The notes: generated by a model not told the origin, from the letters alone. Shown: positions 1 to 8,301, numbered from the stretch's first letter. The stretch is DNA of 58,382 nt from Pseudomonas sp. SID14000 (GCF_002165135.1 NZ_NFZQ01000021.1:1-58382), one strand, 5' to 3'. Numbers and translations: made by a program.

Positions 1-122
1 GATGCATTCTTTATCGGCGCTTTGGTGGAAGGGGTGGGGCGATGTCTCCCACGGTCTGTACTGCTGTGAACAGTCAGAATCGGGCATTTAGTCCCACCCC
101 CCCTTCAAGTCTAACCATACAA

Positions 123-159
123 GCGGGCTTGTCCCGCGAAGCGCCGCGCGGGCGGCGCT
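123..159. repeat. Double hairpin upstream of tusA
   Basis: Two adjacent perfect hairpins: GCGGG (123-127) with CCCGC (133-137), and AGCGCCGC (140-147) with GCGGCGCT (152-159). The stretch 1-257 has no convincing gene. The motif resembles a dispersed P. putida intergenic repeat, but I see one copy here and cannot confirm that. Confidence 0.45.
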
Positions 160-257
160 CGATCTCGACGCACACACAAACCTGAAGGCATGCGTCTGAG
201 GCCCCTTGGTCGAAATGGCGCGATGCGCGACAATGACGATCATTTGCGGAGCCCCCC

Positions 258-500
258 ATGACCGATTTCACCCCCGACGCCATCCTCGACGCCACCGGCC
301 TGAACTGCCCGGAACCGGTGATGATGCTGCACCAGCACGTGCGTGACCTGGCCGCTGGCGGCTTGCTCAAGGTCATCGCTACCGACCCCTCGACCCGCCG
401 CGACATCCCCAAGTTCTGCAACTTCCTTGGCCACGAACTGCTGCAGCAGCAGGAAGACGCCGGTACCTTCCTGTACTGGATCCGCAAGAAAGCCGACTGA
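258..500 (+). CDS. tusA: Sulfurtransferase TusA
   Basis: Small cytoplasmic sulfur carrier (80 aa) that relays persulfide sulfur, in the known family from IscS toward TusBCD/MnmA for 2-thiouridine in tRNA and also to molybdenum cofactor synthesis. The family motif Cys-Pro-x-Pro is seen as NCPEPVM, with the sulfur-accepting Cys at residue 17. The length matches E. coli TusA (about 81 aa). A GCGGAG ribosome site lies just upstream of the ATG. It runs in the same direction as pdxB, 60 bases ahead, and may be co-transcribed. Full length with nothing unusual. Confidence 0.93.
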   Translation: MTDFTPDAILDATGLNCPEPVMMLHQHVRDLAAGGLLKVIATDPSTRRDIPKFCNFLGHELLQQQEDAGTFLYWIRKKAD

Positions 501-560
501 GCCGCTCTGGATCAAGCCCGGCGTTGCGCCTACACTGCGTTCCCCAGACAGGAGAGCGCC

Positions 561-1703
561 ATGCTGATAGTTGCCGACGAGAACATCCCGCTGCTCGATG
601 CCTTCTTCCAGGGTTTCGGCGAAATCCGCCGTTACCCGGGCCGAAGCCTCGACGCCGCCAGCGTCAAGGACGCCGACATCCTGCTGGTGCGCTCGGTGAC
701 CAAGGTCAACCGCCAGTTGCTCGAAGGCAGCCGCGTGCGCTTTGTCGGCACCTGCACCATCGGTACCGACCACCTCGACCTGAACTACTTTGCCGAGGCC
801 GGTATCTGCTGGAGCAGCGCGCCGGGCTGCAATGCCCGCGGCGTGGTCGATTACGTGCTGGGCAGCCTGCTGACCCTGGCCGAGCTGGATGGCGTGGCAC
901 TGTCCGAGCGCGTGTATGGCGTGGTGGGCGCGGGTGAGGTGGGCGGCCGCCTGGTGCGGGTGCTGCACGGCCTGGGCTGGAAGGTGCTGGTATGCGACCC
1001 GCTGCGCCAGGCCGCCGAGGGTGGCGATTACGTCAGCCTCGAGACCATCCTGCAACAGTGCGATGTGATCAGCCTGCACACCCCCTTGCAACGTGGCGGC
1101 GAGCACCCGACATGGCACCTGCTGGGCCAGGCGCAGTTGGCGCAGTTGCGCCCGGGTGCCTGGCTAGTCAACGCCAGCCGTGGCTCGGTGCTGGACAACG
1201 CCGCCCTGCGTGAACTGCTGCTGGACCGCGAAGACGTGCATGCGGTGCTGGATGTGTGGGAGGGTGAGCCACAGGTCGACCTGCAGCTGGCCGACCTGTG
1301 CACGCTGGCTTCGCCGCACATTGCCGGCTACAGCCTCGATGGCCGCCAGCGTGGTACGGCGCAGATCTACCAGGCGCTGTGCCGCTTCCTCGGTGTGGAT
1401 GAGCAGGTGCAACTGGCCGACCTGCTGCCTCGGCCGCCGCTGGCGCAGATCGAGCTTGATGCCAGCACCGACCCGGCCTGGGCCTTGGCCACCTTGTGCC
1501 GCGCGGTGTACGACCCACGCCGCGACGATGCCGATTTCCGCCGCAGCCTCAGCGACGACCCGCAGCAGCAGCGTGCAGCGTTCGACCAGTTGCGCAAGCA
1601 TTACCCGCCGCGGCGCGAGATCGAGGGGCTGGCGGTGCGCTTGCGTGGGGAGTCGCCCCAGTTGGCGCAGCTGGTCAGTGCCTTGGGTGGGGTGTTGGTC
1701 TGA
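561..1703 (+). CDS. pdxB: Erythronate-4-phosphate dehydrogenase PdxB
   Basis: Oxidises 4-phosphoerythronate in the DXP-dependent pyridoxal 5'-phosphate pathway; cytoplasmic and NAD-dependent. The 380 aa match the family length. The nucleotide-binding loop VVGAGEVGG is at about residues 121-129, the catalytic Arg is in NASRG (Arg207), the Glu in DVWEGEP (about 236) and the His in SPHIAGYS (253). The C-terminal 100 residues correspond to the PdxB dimerisation domain, which separates it from simple D-2-hydroxyacid dehydrogenases. The start is supported by CAGGAG eight bases upstream. A REP pair follows the stop. Confidence 0.95.
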   Translation: MLIVADENIPLLDAFFQGFGEIRRYPGRSLDAASVKDADILLVRSVTKVNRQLLEGSRVRFVGTCTIGTDHLDLNYFAEAGICWSSAPGCNARGVVDYVLGSLLTLAELDGVALSERVYGVVGAGEVGGRLVRVLHGLGWKVLVCDPLRQAAEGGDYVSLETILQQCDVISLHTPLQRGGEHPTWHLLGQAQLAQLRPGAWLVNASRGSVLDNAALRELLLDREDVHAVLDVWEGEPQVDLQLADLCTLASPHIAGYSLDGRQRGTAQIYQALCRFLGVDEQVQLADLLPRPPLAQIELDASTDPAWALATLCRAVYDPRRDDADFRRSLSDDPQQQRAAFDQLRKHYPPRREIEGLAVRLRGESPQLAQLVSALGGVLV

Positions 1704-1722
1704 CGGTATGTTGAGCGCAGCA

Positions 1723-1820
1723 CTGGCCTCTTCGCGGGTAAACCCGCTCCCACAGGTGCCCCGCTGATCTCAAGGCTTGTGTGGTCCCTGTGGGAGCGGG
1801 TTTACCCGCGAAAGGGCCAG
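1723..1820. repeat. REP pair (inverted), GGGTAAACCCGC class
   Basis: Two head-to-head REP units (1723-1756 and 1787-1820) between the convergent ends of pdxB and the small minus-strand gene. Each has the core GGGAGCGGGTTTACCCGCGA, itself an imperfect palindrome. It may end transcription from both sides. Confidence 0.9.
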
Positions 1821-1879
1821 CACAGGATTCAGGCAAATAAAAACCCGGCGCAAGCGCCGGGTTGCAAGGAATTCGCCGA

Positions 1880-2053
1880 TCAACCTTTGCGTACGCGCTC
1901 GACCCGGCTTTCTTCCAGGGCCTTGCAGGCCTGCTGGATCATCTGCTCGGTGATCGGTACTTCGCGCCCCTGGGCATCGATGATCGAACCGCACACCTGC
2001 GGCTGCGGGGTGGTCCGGGGCTTCTGGTTGTCGCTGCCATGCTGCAAGCTCAT
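1880..2053 (-). CDS. Small conserved Pseudomonas protein (PA1571-like)
   Basis: A 57-aa, charged, soluble protein that ends in VERVRKG and contains the segment GSIIDAQGREVPITEQMIQQ. I recognise this as the small Pseudomonas-only family named after PA1571; its function is unknown. The start at 2053 is chosen because GAGGAG precedes the ATG with good spacing on the minus strand. The longer upstream reading has no such site. No signal peptide, membrane segment or cysteine cluster. It diverges from the ABC exporter gene across a gap with an inverted repeat. Confidence 0.75.
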   Translation of the reverse strand: MSLQHGSDNQKPRTTPQPQVCGSIIDAQGREVPITEQMIQQACKALEESRVERVRKG

Positions 2054-2114
2054 GTATTGTCTCCTCATCAGGTTCAAGCTCAGGGTAACCCTGTGCCGTG
2101 ACTGGCCTGTGACA

Positions 2115-2139
2115 GTTCCTGCAGGGTCACGGCAGGAAC
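2115..2139. promoter_or_regulatory. Inverted repeat in divergent gap, possible operator
   Basis: GTTCCTGC (2115-2122), 9-base spacer, GCAGGAAC (2132-2139): a perfect 8-bp dyad between the small PA1571-like gene and the ABC exporter. No regulator is assigned. Confidence 0.35.
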
Positions 2140-2266
2140 AGTCCACCAGAAACGGCAGTAAAGCTCCATAGCCTGGTTAGAACAATGGGCTATAGCAACC
2201 TTGCAAGGGTTCCCCAAGCCTGGATGAGTGGTAGGCTGCGGTTTCCTCGCCATTGTGGTCAGCGCC

Positions 2267-4030
2267 ATGCCCGAATCGGTTTCCCCGCGTCAACGCCGCG
2301 CCTTGCGCCTGGGTTGGCAGTTTGTCCGTCCGTACCGTCGTCAGGTGCTGCTGGCCTTGCTGGCCCTGGTAGTTACCGCCGCCATCACCCTGTCCATGGG
2401 CCAGGGCATCCGCCTGCTGGTGGACCAGGGCTTCATGACCCGCTCCGCGCATCAGCTCAACCAGACCATCGGGCTGTTCCTGTTGTTGGTATTGGCCCTG
2501 GCAGTGGGTACCTTCAGCCGCTTCTACCTGGTGTCCTGGATCGGCGAGCGCTGCGTGGCAGATATCCGTCGGGCCGTGTTCGATCACCTGATCGGCTTGC
2601 ATCCTGGGTTTTTCGAAGACAATCGCAGCTCCGAGATCCAGTCGCGGCTGACCGCCGACACCACCTTGCTGCAATCGGTTATCGGCTCTTCGTTGTCGAT
2701 GTTCCTGCGCAACGCGCTGATGGTCATCGGTGGCGTGGTGTTGCTGTTCATCACCAATCCCAAGCTCACCAGCATCGTGGTGGTGGCCCTACCGCTGGTG
2801 CTGATGCCGATCCTGCTGTTCGGCCGCCGGGTACGCAACCTGTCGCGGCAGAGCCAGGACCGGGTGGCCGATGTGGGCAGCTACGTGGCCGAAACCCTCG
2901 GGCAGATCAAGACCGTGCAGGCCTACAACCACCAGGCGCATGACCGCGAACTGTTCGCCGGCACGGTCGAAGCGGCGTTTGCCGTGGCCCGGCAGCGGAT
3001 TGCCCAGCGTGCCTGGCTTATCACCCTGGTGATCGTGCTGGTGCTGGGAGCGGTGGGGGTGATGTTGTGGGTTGGCGGCATGGACGTGATCGCCGGGCGC
3101 ATTTCCGCAGGCGAACTGGCCGCCTTCGTGTTCTACAGCCTGATCGTCGGCAGTGCCTTCGGCACCCTCAGCGAGGTGATCGGCGAGTTGCAGCGGGCGG
3201 CGGGCGCGGCCGAGCGCATTGCCGAACTGTTGGCGGCGCGCAGTGCAATCCTGCAACCCGCCGTGGCGCAGGTGCTGCCGCAGCAGCGGGCCAGTGGGCG
3301 TATCGAGTTGCAGCAGTTGGTGTTCGCTTATCCGTCACGGCCCTCGGTGGCGGCAGTCGATGGCCTGAGCCTGGCCATCGAGCCGGGGCAGACCGTGGCG
3401 CTGGTGGGGCCCTCGGGGGCGGGCAAGTCGACCTTGTTCGATTTGTTGCTGCGCTTCTACGACCCCCAGCAAGGGCGCATCCTGCTCGATGGCCGGGCGA
3501 TTACCGAACTCGACCCCGATCAGTTGCGCCAGCAGTTCGCTCTGGTGGCACAAAACCCCTCGCTGTTTCGCGGCACGGTCGAGGCCAACATTCGCTATGG
3601 CCGGCCCGAGGCGACCCTGGCCGAGGTCGAGGCAGCGGCCCGGGGTGCTCATGCCGACGCATTCATCCGGCAATTGCCGCAGGGCTACCAGACCCCGCTG
3701 GGCGAGGGCGGCATTGGCCTGTCGGGTGGGCAGCGGCAACGGCTGGCCATCGCCCGTGCGTTGCTGGTCGATGCGCCGATCCTGTTGCTGGACGAAGCTA
3801 CCAGCGCCCTCGACGCGCAAAGCGAACACCTGATCCAGCAGGCGTTGCCCAGCCTGATGGCCGGGCGCACCACCCTGGTAATCGCTCATCGCCTGGCTAC
3901 GGTGCAGCATGCCGACCGTATTGCGGTCATCGACAAGGGCAGGCTGGTGGCGGTGGGGACGCATCGCCAGTTGATCGAAGAGAGCCCGCTGTATGCACGG
4001 CTGGCGGCCTTGCAGTTCAGCACGGGGTAG
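2267..4030 (+). CDS. ABC exporter, fused permease and ATPase (MsbA-like)
   Basis: Half-transporter of 587 aa with an N-terminal six-helix exporter domain (about residues 20-320) and a C-terminal nucleotide-binding domain. Walker A GPSGAGKST is near residue 380, the signature LSGGQ near 485, Walker B ILLLDEAT near 505, and the H-loop AHR follows. Such proteins work as homodimers in the inner membrane and export lipids, peptides or drugs. The substrate cannot be read from the sequence, and I would not call it MsbA itself. The ATG at 2267 begins a typical polar N-terminus. An in-frame GTG at 2228 would add 13 residues; neither has a strong ribosome site. Confidence 0.88.
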   Translation: MPESVSPRQRRALRLGWQFVRPYRRQVLLALLALVVTAAITLSMGQGIRLLVDQGFMTRSAHQLNQTIGLFLLLVLALAVGTFSRFYLVSWIGERCVADIRRAVFDHLIGLHPGFFEDNRSSEIQSRLTADTTLLQSVIGSSLSMFLRNALMVIGGVVLLFITNPKLTSIVVVALPLVLMPILLFGRRVRNLSRQSQDRVADVGSYVAETLGQIKTVQAYNHQAHDRELFAGTVEAAFAVARQRIAQRAWLITLVIVLVLGAVGVMLWVGGMDVIAGRISAGELAAFVFYSLIVGSAFGTLSEVIGELQRAAGAAERIAELLAARSAILQPAVAQVLPQQRASGRIELQQLVFAYPSRPSVAAVDGLSLAIEPGQTVALVGPSGAGKSTLFDLLLRFYDPQQGRILLDGRAITELDPDQLRQQFALVAQNPSLFRGTVEANIRYGRPEATLAEVEAAARGAHADAFIRQLPQGYQTPLGEGGIGLSGGQRQRLAIARALLVDAPILLLDEATSALDAQSEHLIQQALPSLMAGRTTLVIAHRLATVQHADRIAVIDKGRLVAVGTHRQLIEESPLYARLAALQFSTG

Positions 4031-4107
4031 CTTGTCGTGGCTTTGTAACATTTCTGTAGTATTTGCCTGAGAGTATCTAGCTCAACTGTTGCGTAAGTGC
4101 TCGATCT

Positions 4108-4138
4108 GGCTGCCATTGTTTGATGGCAGCCTTTTTTT
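4108..4138 (+). terminator. Rho-independent terminator after the ABC exporter
   Basis: Stem GGCTGCCAT (4108-4116) pairs with ATGGCAGCC (4123-4131) around a 6-base loop and is followed by seven Ts. Confidence 0.88.
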
Positions 4139-4220
4139 GGCCTGCCAGTAACCGGCTGCGTTGCATCCCATTGCCAGCTTGCGCGGCCCCCGGTCTTCCT
4201 CCTGCTTTCCGAGATCCAAG

Positions 4221-5837
4221 ATGTTGCGTAATTCCCTCAGAGTGCAAATTCTCTCCCTGCTCGGCGGTAGTCTGGTGGCGATGTTGCTGATCGCCCTGGT
4301 GTGCTTCCAGTTCCTCTCGTCCAGCGTGCGCGGCTACGCCGAGCTGGTCGACGGGCCATTGCGGGCCTCGCAATTGATCGACGAAGCCAACCTGCAGTTC
4401 AAGATCCAGGTGCAGGAATGGAAGAACGTGCTGTTGCGCGGGCGCCAGCCGGCTGACATGGAAAAGTACTGGCAGCAGTTCCAGGCTCGCGAGCAGCAGG
4501 TGCAGCAACTGCTCGGGCAATTGATCGACAGCAGTGACGCCAGGCTCAAGGCGCCGCTGCAGCAACTGCGAGACAGCCACCGGCAGTTGGGCCAGGCCTA
4601 TGCGCAGGGGCGCCAGGCATTCCTGGCGGCGGGTGGCGACCCGGTAGCCGGCGACCAGGCGGTCAAGGGCGTGGATCGCGCCGCCAGCGAGCAGATGAGC
4701 AAACTGGTCGAGCAACTGCGTGCCGAGGCACGTCAGCAAGCCGCCAGCCTCAGTGCCGGCGCCGAGCGCACGGTATGGTTGGGCCTGCTGGTGATGCTGG
4801 CCTCGGCGCTGTTGGTAGGGCTGTTCAGCCTGTGGTTGGTCAACCGCAGCCTGGTCGAGCCGATCAGTCAGTTGATCGAGTACGTCGCGCAGCTCAGCCA
4901 GGGCCGCTTTGCCGACCGGGTAGACAGCCGCCGCGAGGACGAACTGGGCCGCCTGGCGCGGGCCGCCAACACCCTGCGCGACTTTCTCGCTGACACGGTT
5001 GGCCGGTTGCAGGACAACGCCCAGGAACTGGAAGGCGCCAGCGGCCAGTTGCGCAGCATCGCCGGCGACATGGCCCGTGGCACCCACGACCAGTTCCAGC
5101 GCACCGACCAGGTGGCCACGGCCATGCACGAGATGTCCGCCACCGCCCAGGAGGTCGCGCGCCACGCCGCCGAGGCTGCCCGTGCGGCGGACGATGCCGA
5201 CCACAGCGCTCAGGCGGGCGAGCAGGTGATGCAGCAGACCATCGACATCATCGGCGTGGTCAACCGCGAAATTGCCAGCACAGCGGCGGTGATTCGCGAC
5301 CTGGAGCATGACAGCACACGCATAGGCAAAGTCCTTGAAGTAATCCGCGGCATTGCCGAGCAGACCAACCTGCTGGCACTCAACGCGGCCATCGAAGCGG
5401 CCCGTGCCGGCGAGGCAGGGCGTGGTTTTGCGGTAGTCGCCGATGAGGTGCGCAGCCTGGCCCAGCGCACGGCTGCGTCGATTGCCGAGATCCACCAGAT
5501 CATCGAAGCGGTGCAGTCGGGGGCGGTGGAAGCGGTCAAGGCTATCGAAAGCGGCCAGCAGCGCAGCCAGGAGGGTGCCGAGCAGGTGCAGCAGGCCGGG
5601 CAGATGCTGCAGCGCATCACCCTGGCGGTGGAAGCGATTCGCGACATGAACCGGCAAATCGCCACGGCGGCCGAAGAGCAGACCAGCGTGGCCGAGGACA
5701 TCTCGCGCAACCTGATCGAAATCACCCGCATCGCCACGGCCAACCAGGAGGCGGTGCAGCATACCGAACAGGCGGGGCAGCGCCTGCATGGGTTGTCGGG
5801 GCAGCTGGGTGAAGTCACCTCACGCCTCACCGCCTGA
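4221..5837 (+). CDS. Methyl-accepting chemotaxis protein
   Basis: Inner-membrane chemoreceptor of 538 aa. TM1 is at about residues 8-31, followed by a mostly helical periplasmic sensing region of about 150 residues, TM2 at about 183-206, HAMP to about 260, and a cytoplasmic coiled coil. The conserved signalling tip (GIAEQTNLLALNAAIEAARA) is near residues 375-395, where it should contact CheA and CheW. No C-terminal CheR-tethering pentapeptide is visible. The ligand cannot be predicted. The start at 4221 gives a short cytoplasmic lead before TM1; the ATG at 4161 would add an unlikely 20 residues. It stands alone between a terminator and a REP pair. Confidence 0.9.
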   Translation: MLRNSLRVQILSLLGGSLVAMLLIALVCFQFLSSSVRGYAELVDGPLRASQLIDEANLQFKIQVQEWKNVLLRGRQPADMEKYWQQFQAREQQVQQLLGQLIDSSDARLKAPLQQLRDSHRQLGQAYAQGRQAFLAAGGDPVAGDQAVKGVDRAASEQMSKLVEQLRAEARQQAASLSAGAERTVWLGLLVMLASALLVGLFSLWLVNRSLVEPISQLIEYVAQLSQGRFADRVDSRREDELGRLARAANTLRDFLADTVGRLQDNAQELEGASGQLRSIAGDMARGTHDQFQRTDQVATAMHEMSATAQEVARHAAEAARAADDADHSAQAGEQVMQQTIDIIGVVNREIASTAAVIRDLEHDSTRIGKVLEVIRGIAEQTNLLALNAAIEAARAGEAGRGFAVVADEVRSLAQRTAASIAEIHQIIEAVQSGAVEAVKAIESGQQRSQEGAEQVQQAGQMLQRITLAVEAIRDMNRQIATAAEEQTSVAEDISRNLIEITRIATANQEAVQHTEQAGQRLHGLSGQLGEVTSRLTA

Positions 5838-5845
5838 CGTGGCTC

Positions 5846-5964
5846 TTGTGGGAGCGGCCTTGTGTCGCGAAAGGGCCGCAAAGCGGCCCCGGCAATCTCT
5901 GCACGGAGGCTGATATCCTGGGGCCGCTGCGCGGCCCTTTCGCGACACAAGGCCGCTCCCACAA
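5846..5964. repeat. REP pair, GCGACACAAGGCCGC class
   Basis: Long inverted pair whose outer arms read TTGTGGGAGCGGCCTTGTGT and its complement, with inner GGGCCGC arms. It is of the same subclass as the pair after mqo (7724-7841). The rest of the gap to mqo (5965-6144) holds only the sigma-54 promoter described separately. Confidence 0.9.
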
Positions 5965-6088
5965 CGGTGCGGCGCCAAGTTGGCTAATGGGGAAACCCGC
6001 CACTTCCACTGCTTCATTCCATGGCCTCTGGCGGATTGTCGCCATCCTCGCCGTCGCCTAACCCCCGTATTCACTGCTCCAGACCCAG

Positions 6089-6105
6089 TTGGCACGTTCC
6101 CTGCT
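6089..6105 (+). promoter_or_regulatory. Sigma-54 (RpoN) promoter for mqo
   Basis: TTGGCACG at 6089-6096, four bases, then CTGCT at 6101-6105, giving the invariant GG and GC doublets ten bases apart. The -24 half is a perfect match; the -12 half differs from TTGCT by one base. Predicted transcription starts near 6115, about 30 bases before the mqo ATG. No enhancer site was recognised upstream. Confidence 0.72.
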
Positions 6106-6144
6106 CAAGGCCGCGCGCGTGTACACAACAACTGGATAACATCA

Positions 6145-7719
6145 ATGAAGAAATTCCTGCTGACGTTCCTCTGCCTGGGCGTCATCGGCTGCTCCAAACC
6201 CGCGGAGCCGGAAAAGACCGTCGACGTGCTGCTGATCGGCGGTGGCATCATGAGTGCGAGCCTGGGCACCTACCTCACCGAGCTGGAGCCCTCCTGGAAG
6301 GTCGACGTCTATGAACGTCTGGATCAAGTGGCCGAAGAAAGCTCCAACGCCTGGAACAACGCCGGCACCGGTCACTCCGCCTTCTGCGAGCTGAACTACA
6401 CCAGCGTCGGCAAGGACGGCAGCATCGACATCAGCAAGGCCGTGGGGGTCAATGAGCAGTTCGAGGTGTCCAAGCAGTTCTGGGCCTACCAGGTCGAGCA
6501 GGGCGTGCTGAGCAACCCGAAGTCGTTCATCAACAACGTGCCGCACATGAGCTTTGTCTGGGGTGACGACAACGTTGCCTTCCTGCACAAGCGCGTCGAC
6601 GCGCTGCAGCACAGTTCGCTGTTCCGCGGCATGGAAATCTCCGAAGACCGCGAGCAGATCCGTAAGTGGGCACCGCTGGTGATGGAAGGCCGTGACCCGG
6701 GGCAGAAGGTCGCCGCCACGCGCATGGCCATCGGCACCGACGTGAACTTTGGTGAAATCACCCGCCAGCTGTTCGCCGCGATGACCCGCAACCCTAACGT
6801 ATCGCTGAACCTGCGCCATGAGGTGCGCGACATCGTGCGTAACGATGACGGCACCTGGCAAGTGCGGGTGGCCGACCTGGCCAACGGCGGCAAGGAAAAG
6901 GCCGTCAATGCCCGCTTCGTGTTCATCGGTGCTGGTGGTGGCGCGCTGAAGCTGCTGCAGAAGTCGGGCATCCCTGAAGCCGAAGGCTATGCCGGCTTCC
7001 CGGTCGGTGGCCAGTTCCTGATGACCGACAACTCCGACCTGGTCGCCCGCCACCAGGCCAAGCTGTACGGCAAGGCCTCGGTTGGCGCGCCGCCGATGTC
7101 GGTACCGCACCTGGATACGCGGATGATCGATGGCAAGCAGGTACTGCTGTTCGGCCCGTTCGCCACGTTCTCCACCAAGTACCTCAAGCACGGCTCGCTG
7201 CTGGACATGTTCGCCTCGCTGAACAGCCACAACGTGCTGCCGATGGTCAACGCCGGTATCGACAACATCGACCTCAGCACCTACCTGATGGGGCAGTTGA
7301 TGCTCAGTTTCGATGACCGCATGAACGCGCTGCGCGAGTACTTCCCCAACGCCAAGAACGAAGACTGGAAGCTGCTGCAGGCCGGCCAGCGGGTGCAGGT
7401 GATCAAGAAGGACCCGGTACTGGGCGGCGTGCTGCAGTTCGGTACTGAAGTAGTGGCGGCGCAGGACGGCAGCATCGCTGCGTTGCTGGGCGCTTCTCCG
7501 GGTGCCTCTACCGCGGCGCCGATCATGCTGACCGTGCTGGAAAAGACCTTCAAGGACCGTATCCAGTCGCCAGCCTGGCAGGCCAGGCTCAAGGAAATCG
7601 TGCCGAGCTATGGGCAGAAACTGAACAACAACCTGGCGCTGACCAACCAGACCCGGGCATGGAGCAGCGAGCGCCTGCAGTTGCTGTATGTGCCGGTGGA
7701 GGCTGAGGTGTCGCACTGA
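6145..7719 (+). CDS. mqo: Malate:quinone oxidoreductase with lipobox-like N-terminus
   Basis: FAD enzyme oxidising malate to oxaloacetate and passing electrons to the quinone pool, which bypasses NAD-malate dehydrogenase. It has 524 aa, near the family length. After about 25 residues comes the FAD Rossmann motif VDVLLIGGGIMSASLG, then the family blocks NAWNNAGTGHSAFCELNYT and VFIGAGGGALKLLQKSGIPE and a C-terminal LLGASPGASTAAPIM. The unusual part is the first 16 residues, which read like a lipoprotein signal ending in GVIGC with Ser at +2. Family members are normally cytoplasmic-face peripheral proteins. The ATG at 6145 lies 30 bases after the likely sigma-54 start site, so longer starts are excluded. 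A REP pair begins four bases after the stop. Confidence 0.93.
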   Translation: MKKFLLTFLCLGVIGCSKPAEPEKTVDVLLIGGGIMSASLGTYLTELEPSWKVDVYERLDQVAEESSNAWNNAGTGHSAFCELNYTSVGKDGSIDISKAVGVNEQFEVSKQFWAYQVEQGVLSNPKSFINNVPHMSFVWGDDNVAFLHKRVDALQHSSLFRGMEISEDREQIRKWAPLVMEGRDPGQKVAATRMAIGTDVNFGEITRQLFAAMTRNPNVSLNLRHEVRDIVRNDDGTWQVRVADLANGGKEKAVNARFVFIGAGGGALKLLQKSGIPEAEGYAGFPVGGQFLMTDNSDLVARHQAKLYGKASVGAPPMSVPHLDTRMIDGKQVLLFGPFATFSTKYLKHGSLLDMFASLNSHNVLPMVNAGIDNIDLSTYLMGQLMLSFDDRMNALREYFPNAKNEDWKLLQAGQRVQVIKKDPVLGGVLQFGTEVVAAQDGSIAALLGASPGASTAAPIMLTVLEKTFKDRIQSPAWQARLKEIVPSYGQKLNNNLALTNQTRAWSSERLQLLYVPVEAEVSH

Positions 7720-7723
7720 CACA

Positions 7724-7841
7724 TGTGGGAGCGGCCTTGTGTCGCGAAAGGGTCGCAACGCGGCCCCAGGATTTCAGCCAGGCTGCACAAGTTGCTGGGG
7801 GCTGCCTTGCAGCCTTTTCGCGACACAAGGCCGCTCCCACA
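7724..7841. repeat. REP pair, GCGACACAAGGCCGC class
   Basis: Inverted pair starting TGTGGGAGCGGCCTTGTGTC, immediately after the mqo stop. It is of the same subclass as the pair in front of mqo. Confidence 0.9.
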
Positions 7842-7884
7842 AGGGGGCGCGCGCGCTGGGGCAGGGCACTTTTCAATGCACAAC

Positions 7885-7911
7885 AAAAAGCCCGCACAAG
7901 GCGGGCTTTTT
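7885..7911 (-). terminator. Terminator for tRNA-Pro
   Basis: AAAAAGCCCGC (7885-7895), 5-base loop, GCGGGCTTTTT (7901-7911). It is symmetrical and could work on both strands, but it sits 11 bases past the 3' end of the minus-strand tRNA. Confidence 0.88.
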
Positions 7912-7921
7912 GACGAGGATT

Positions 7922-7998
7922 TGGTCGGAGAGACAGGATTCGAACCTGCGGCCTTCTCGTCCCGAACGAGACGCGCTACCTGGCTGCGCTACACTCCG
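7922..7998 (-). tRNA. tRNA-Pro (anticodon CGG)
   Basis: 77 nt including an encoded CCA end. Seen on the minus strand: D-arm GCGCAGCCAGGTAGCGC, anticodon loop TTCGGGA with anticodon CGG (reads CCG), T-loop TTCGAAT, discriminator A. The acceptor stem pairs except position 6 with 67, which is U-U as written. The body closely follows E. coli proK. Confidence 0.95.
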
Positions 7999-8079
7999 AT
8001 GAAAGAAATCCTACTGCATCCTGTTTTTGCCCGCAAGCCCTTGTTGTTAAAAGGGCCTTTGCAAAAACGCCGGCTGCGA

Positions 8080-8301
8080 TCAGAGCTCTTTGACGGTGCG
8101 GATCTGGTCCTTGTTCAGGCGCGTGCGCTTGCCGTCCAGTTGCTCGAATTCGTAGAAACCGGAGTCTTCATCGTACTTCGGCGTGTCGGTGGCCTGGATT
8201 TCGCGACCGTCGTTCAGGGTAATGACGGTTGGCGATGCGCAGCCAGCGAGGGCGCCCAGGCTCAAGGCGAGCAGGAAAGCGGGTAGGGTCCGTTGAATCA
8301 T
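8080..8301 (-). CDS. YgdI/YgdR-family lipoprotein
   Basis: Small predicted outer-membrane lipoprotein of 73 aa. The signal peptide has a clear lipobox LAGC, with lipidated Cys at residue 21 followed by Ala. The mature part is the short beta-rich YgdI/YgdR domain with VITLNDGREIQATDTPKYD and ends in DQIRTVKEL, which is typical of the family. The molecular role of this family is not established. It lies between tRNA-Pro and moaB, on the opposite strand to moaB. Confidence 0.9.
   Translation of the reverse strand: MIQRTLPAFLLALSLGALAGCASPTVITLNDGREIQATDTPKYDEDSGFYEFEQLDGKRTRLNKDQIRTVKEL

Noticed and set aside
240..1118. Long minus-strand reading opposite tusA/pdxB
   Set aside because: It is a shadow of pdxB in GC-rich DNA, with no ribosome site or recognisable motif.
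4046..4072. Possible sigma-28 promoter (TAAC-N15-GCCTGAGA) for the chemoreceptor
   Set aside because: Only the GCC of the -10 fits well, and a strong terminator (4108-4138) lies between it and the gene.
4077..5789. 570-codon minus-strand reading opposite the chemoreceptor
   Set aside because: Its length comes from high GC and the coiled-coil codon pattern of the plus-strand gene; composition rich in His, Gln and Leu with no domain.
6142..7758. 538-codon minus-strand reading opposite mqo
   Set aside because: Antisense shadow; it starts inside a REP and has no family resemblance.
7853..8286. Plus-strand reading across tRNA-Pro
   Set aside because: It runs antisense through the tRNA and the YgdI/YgdR gene.
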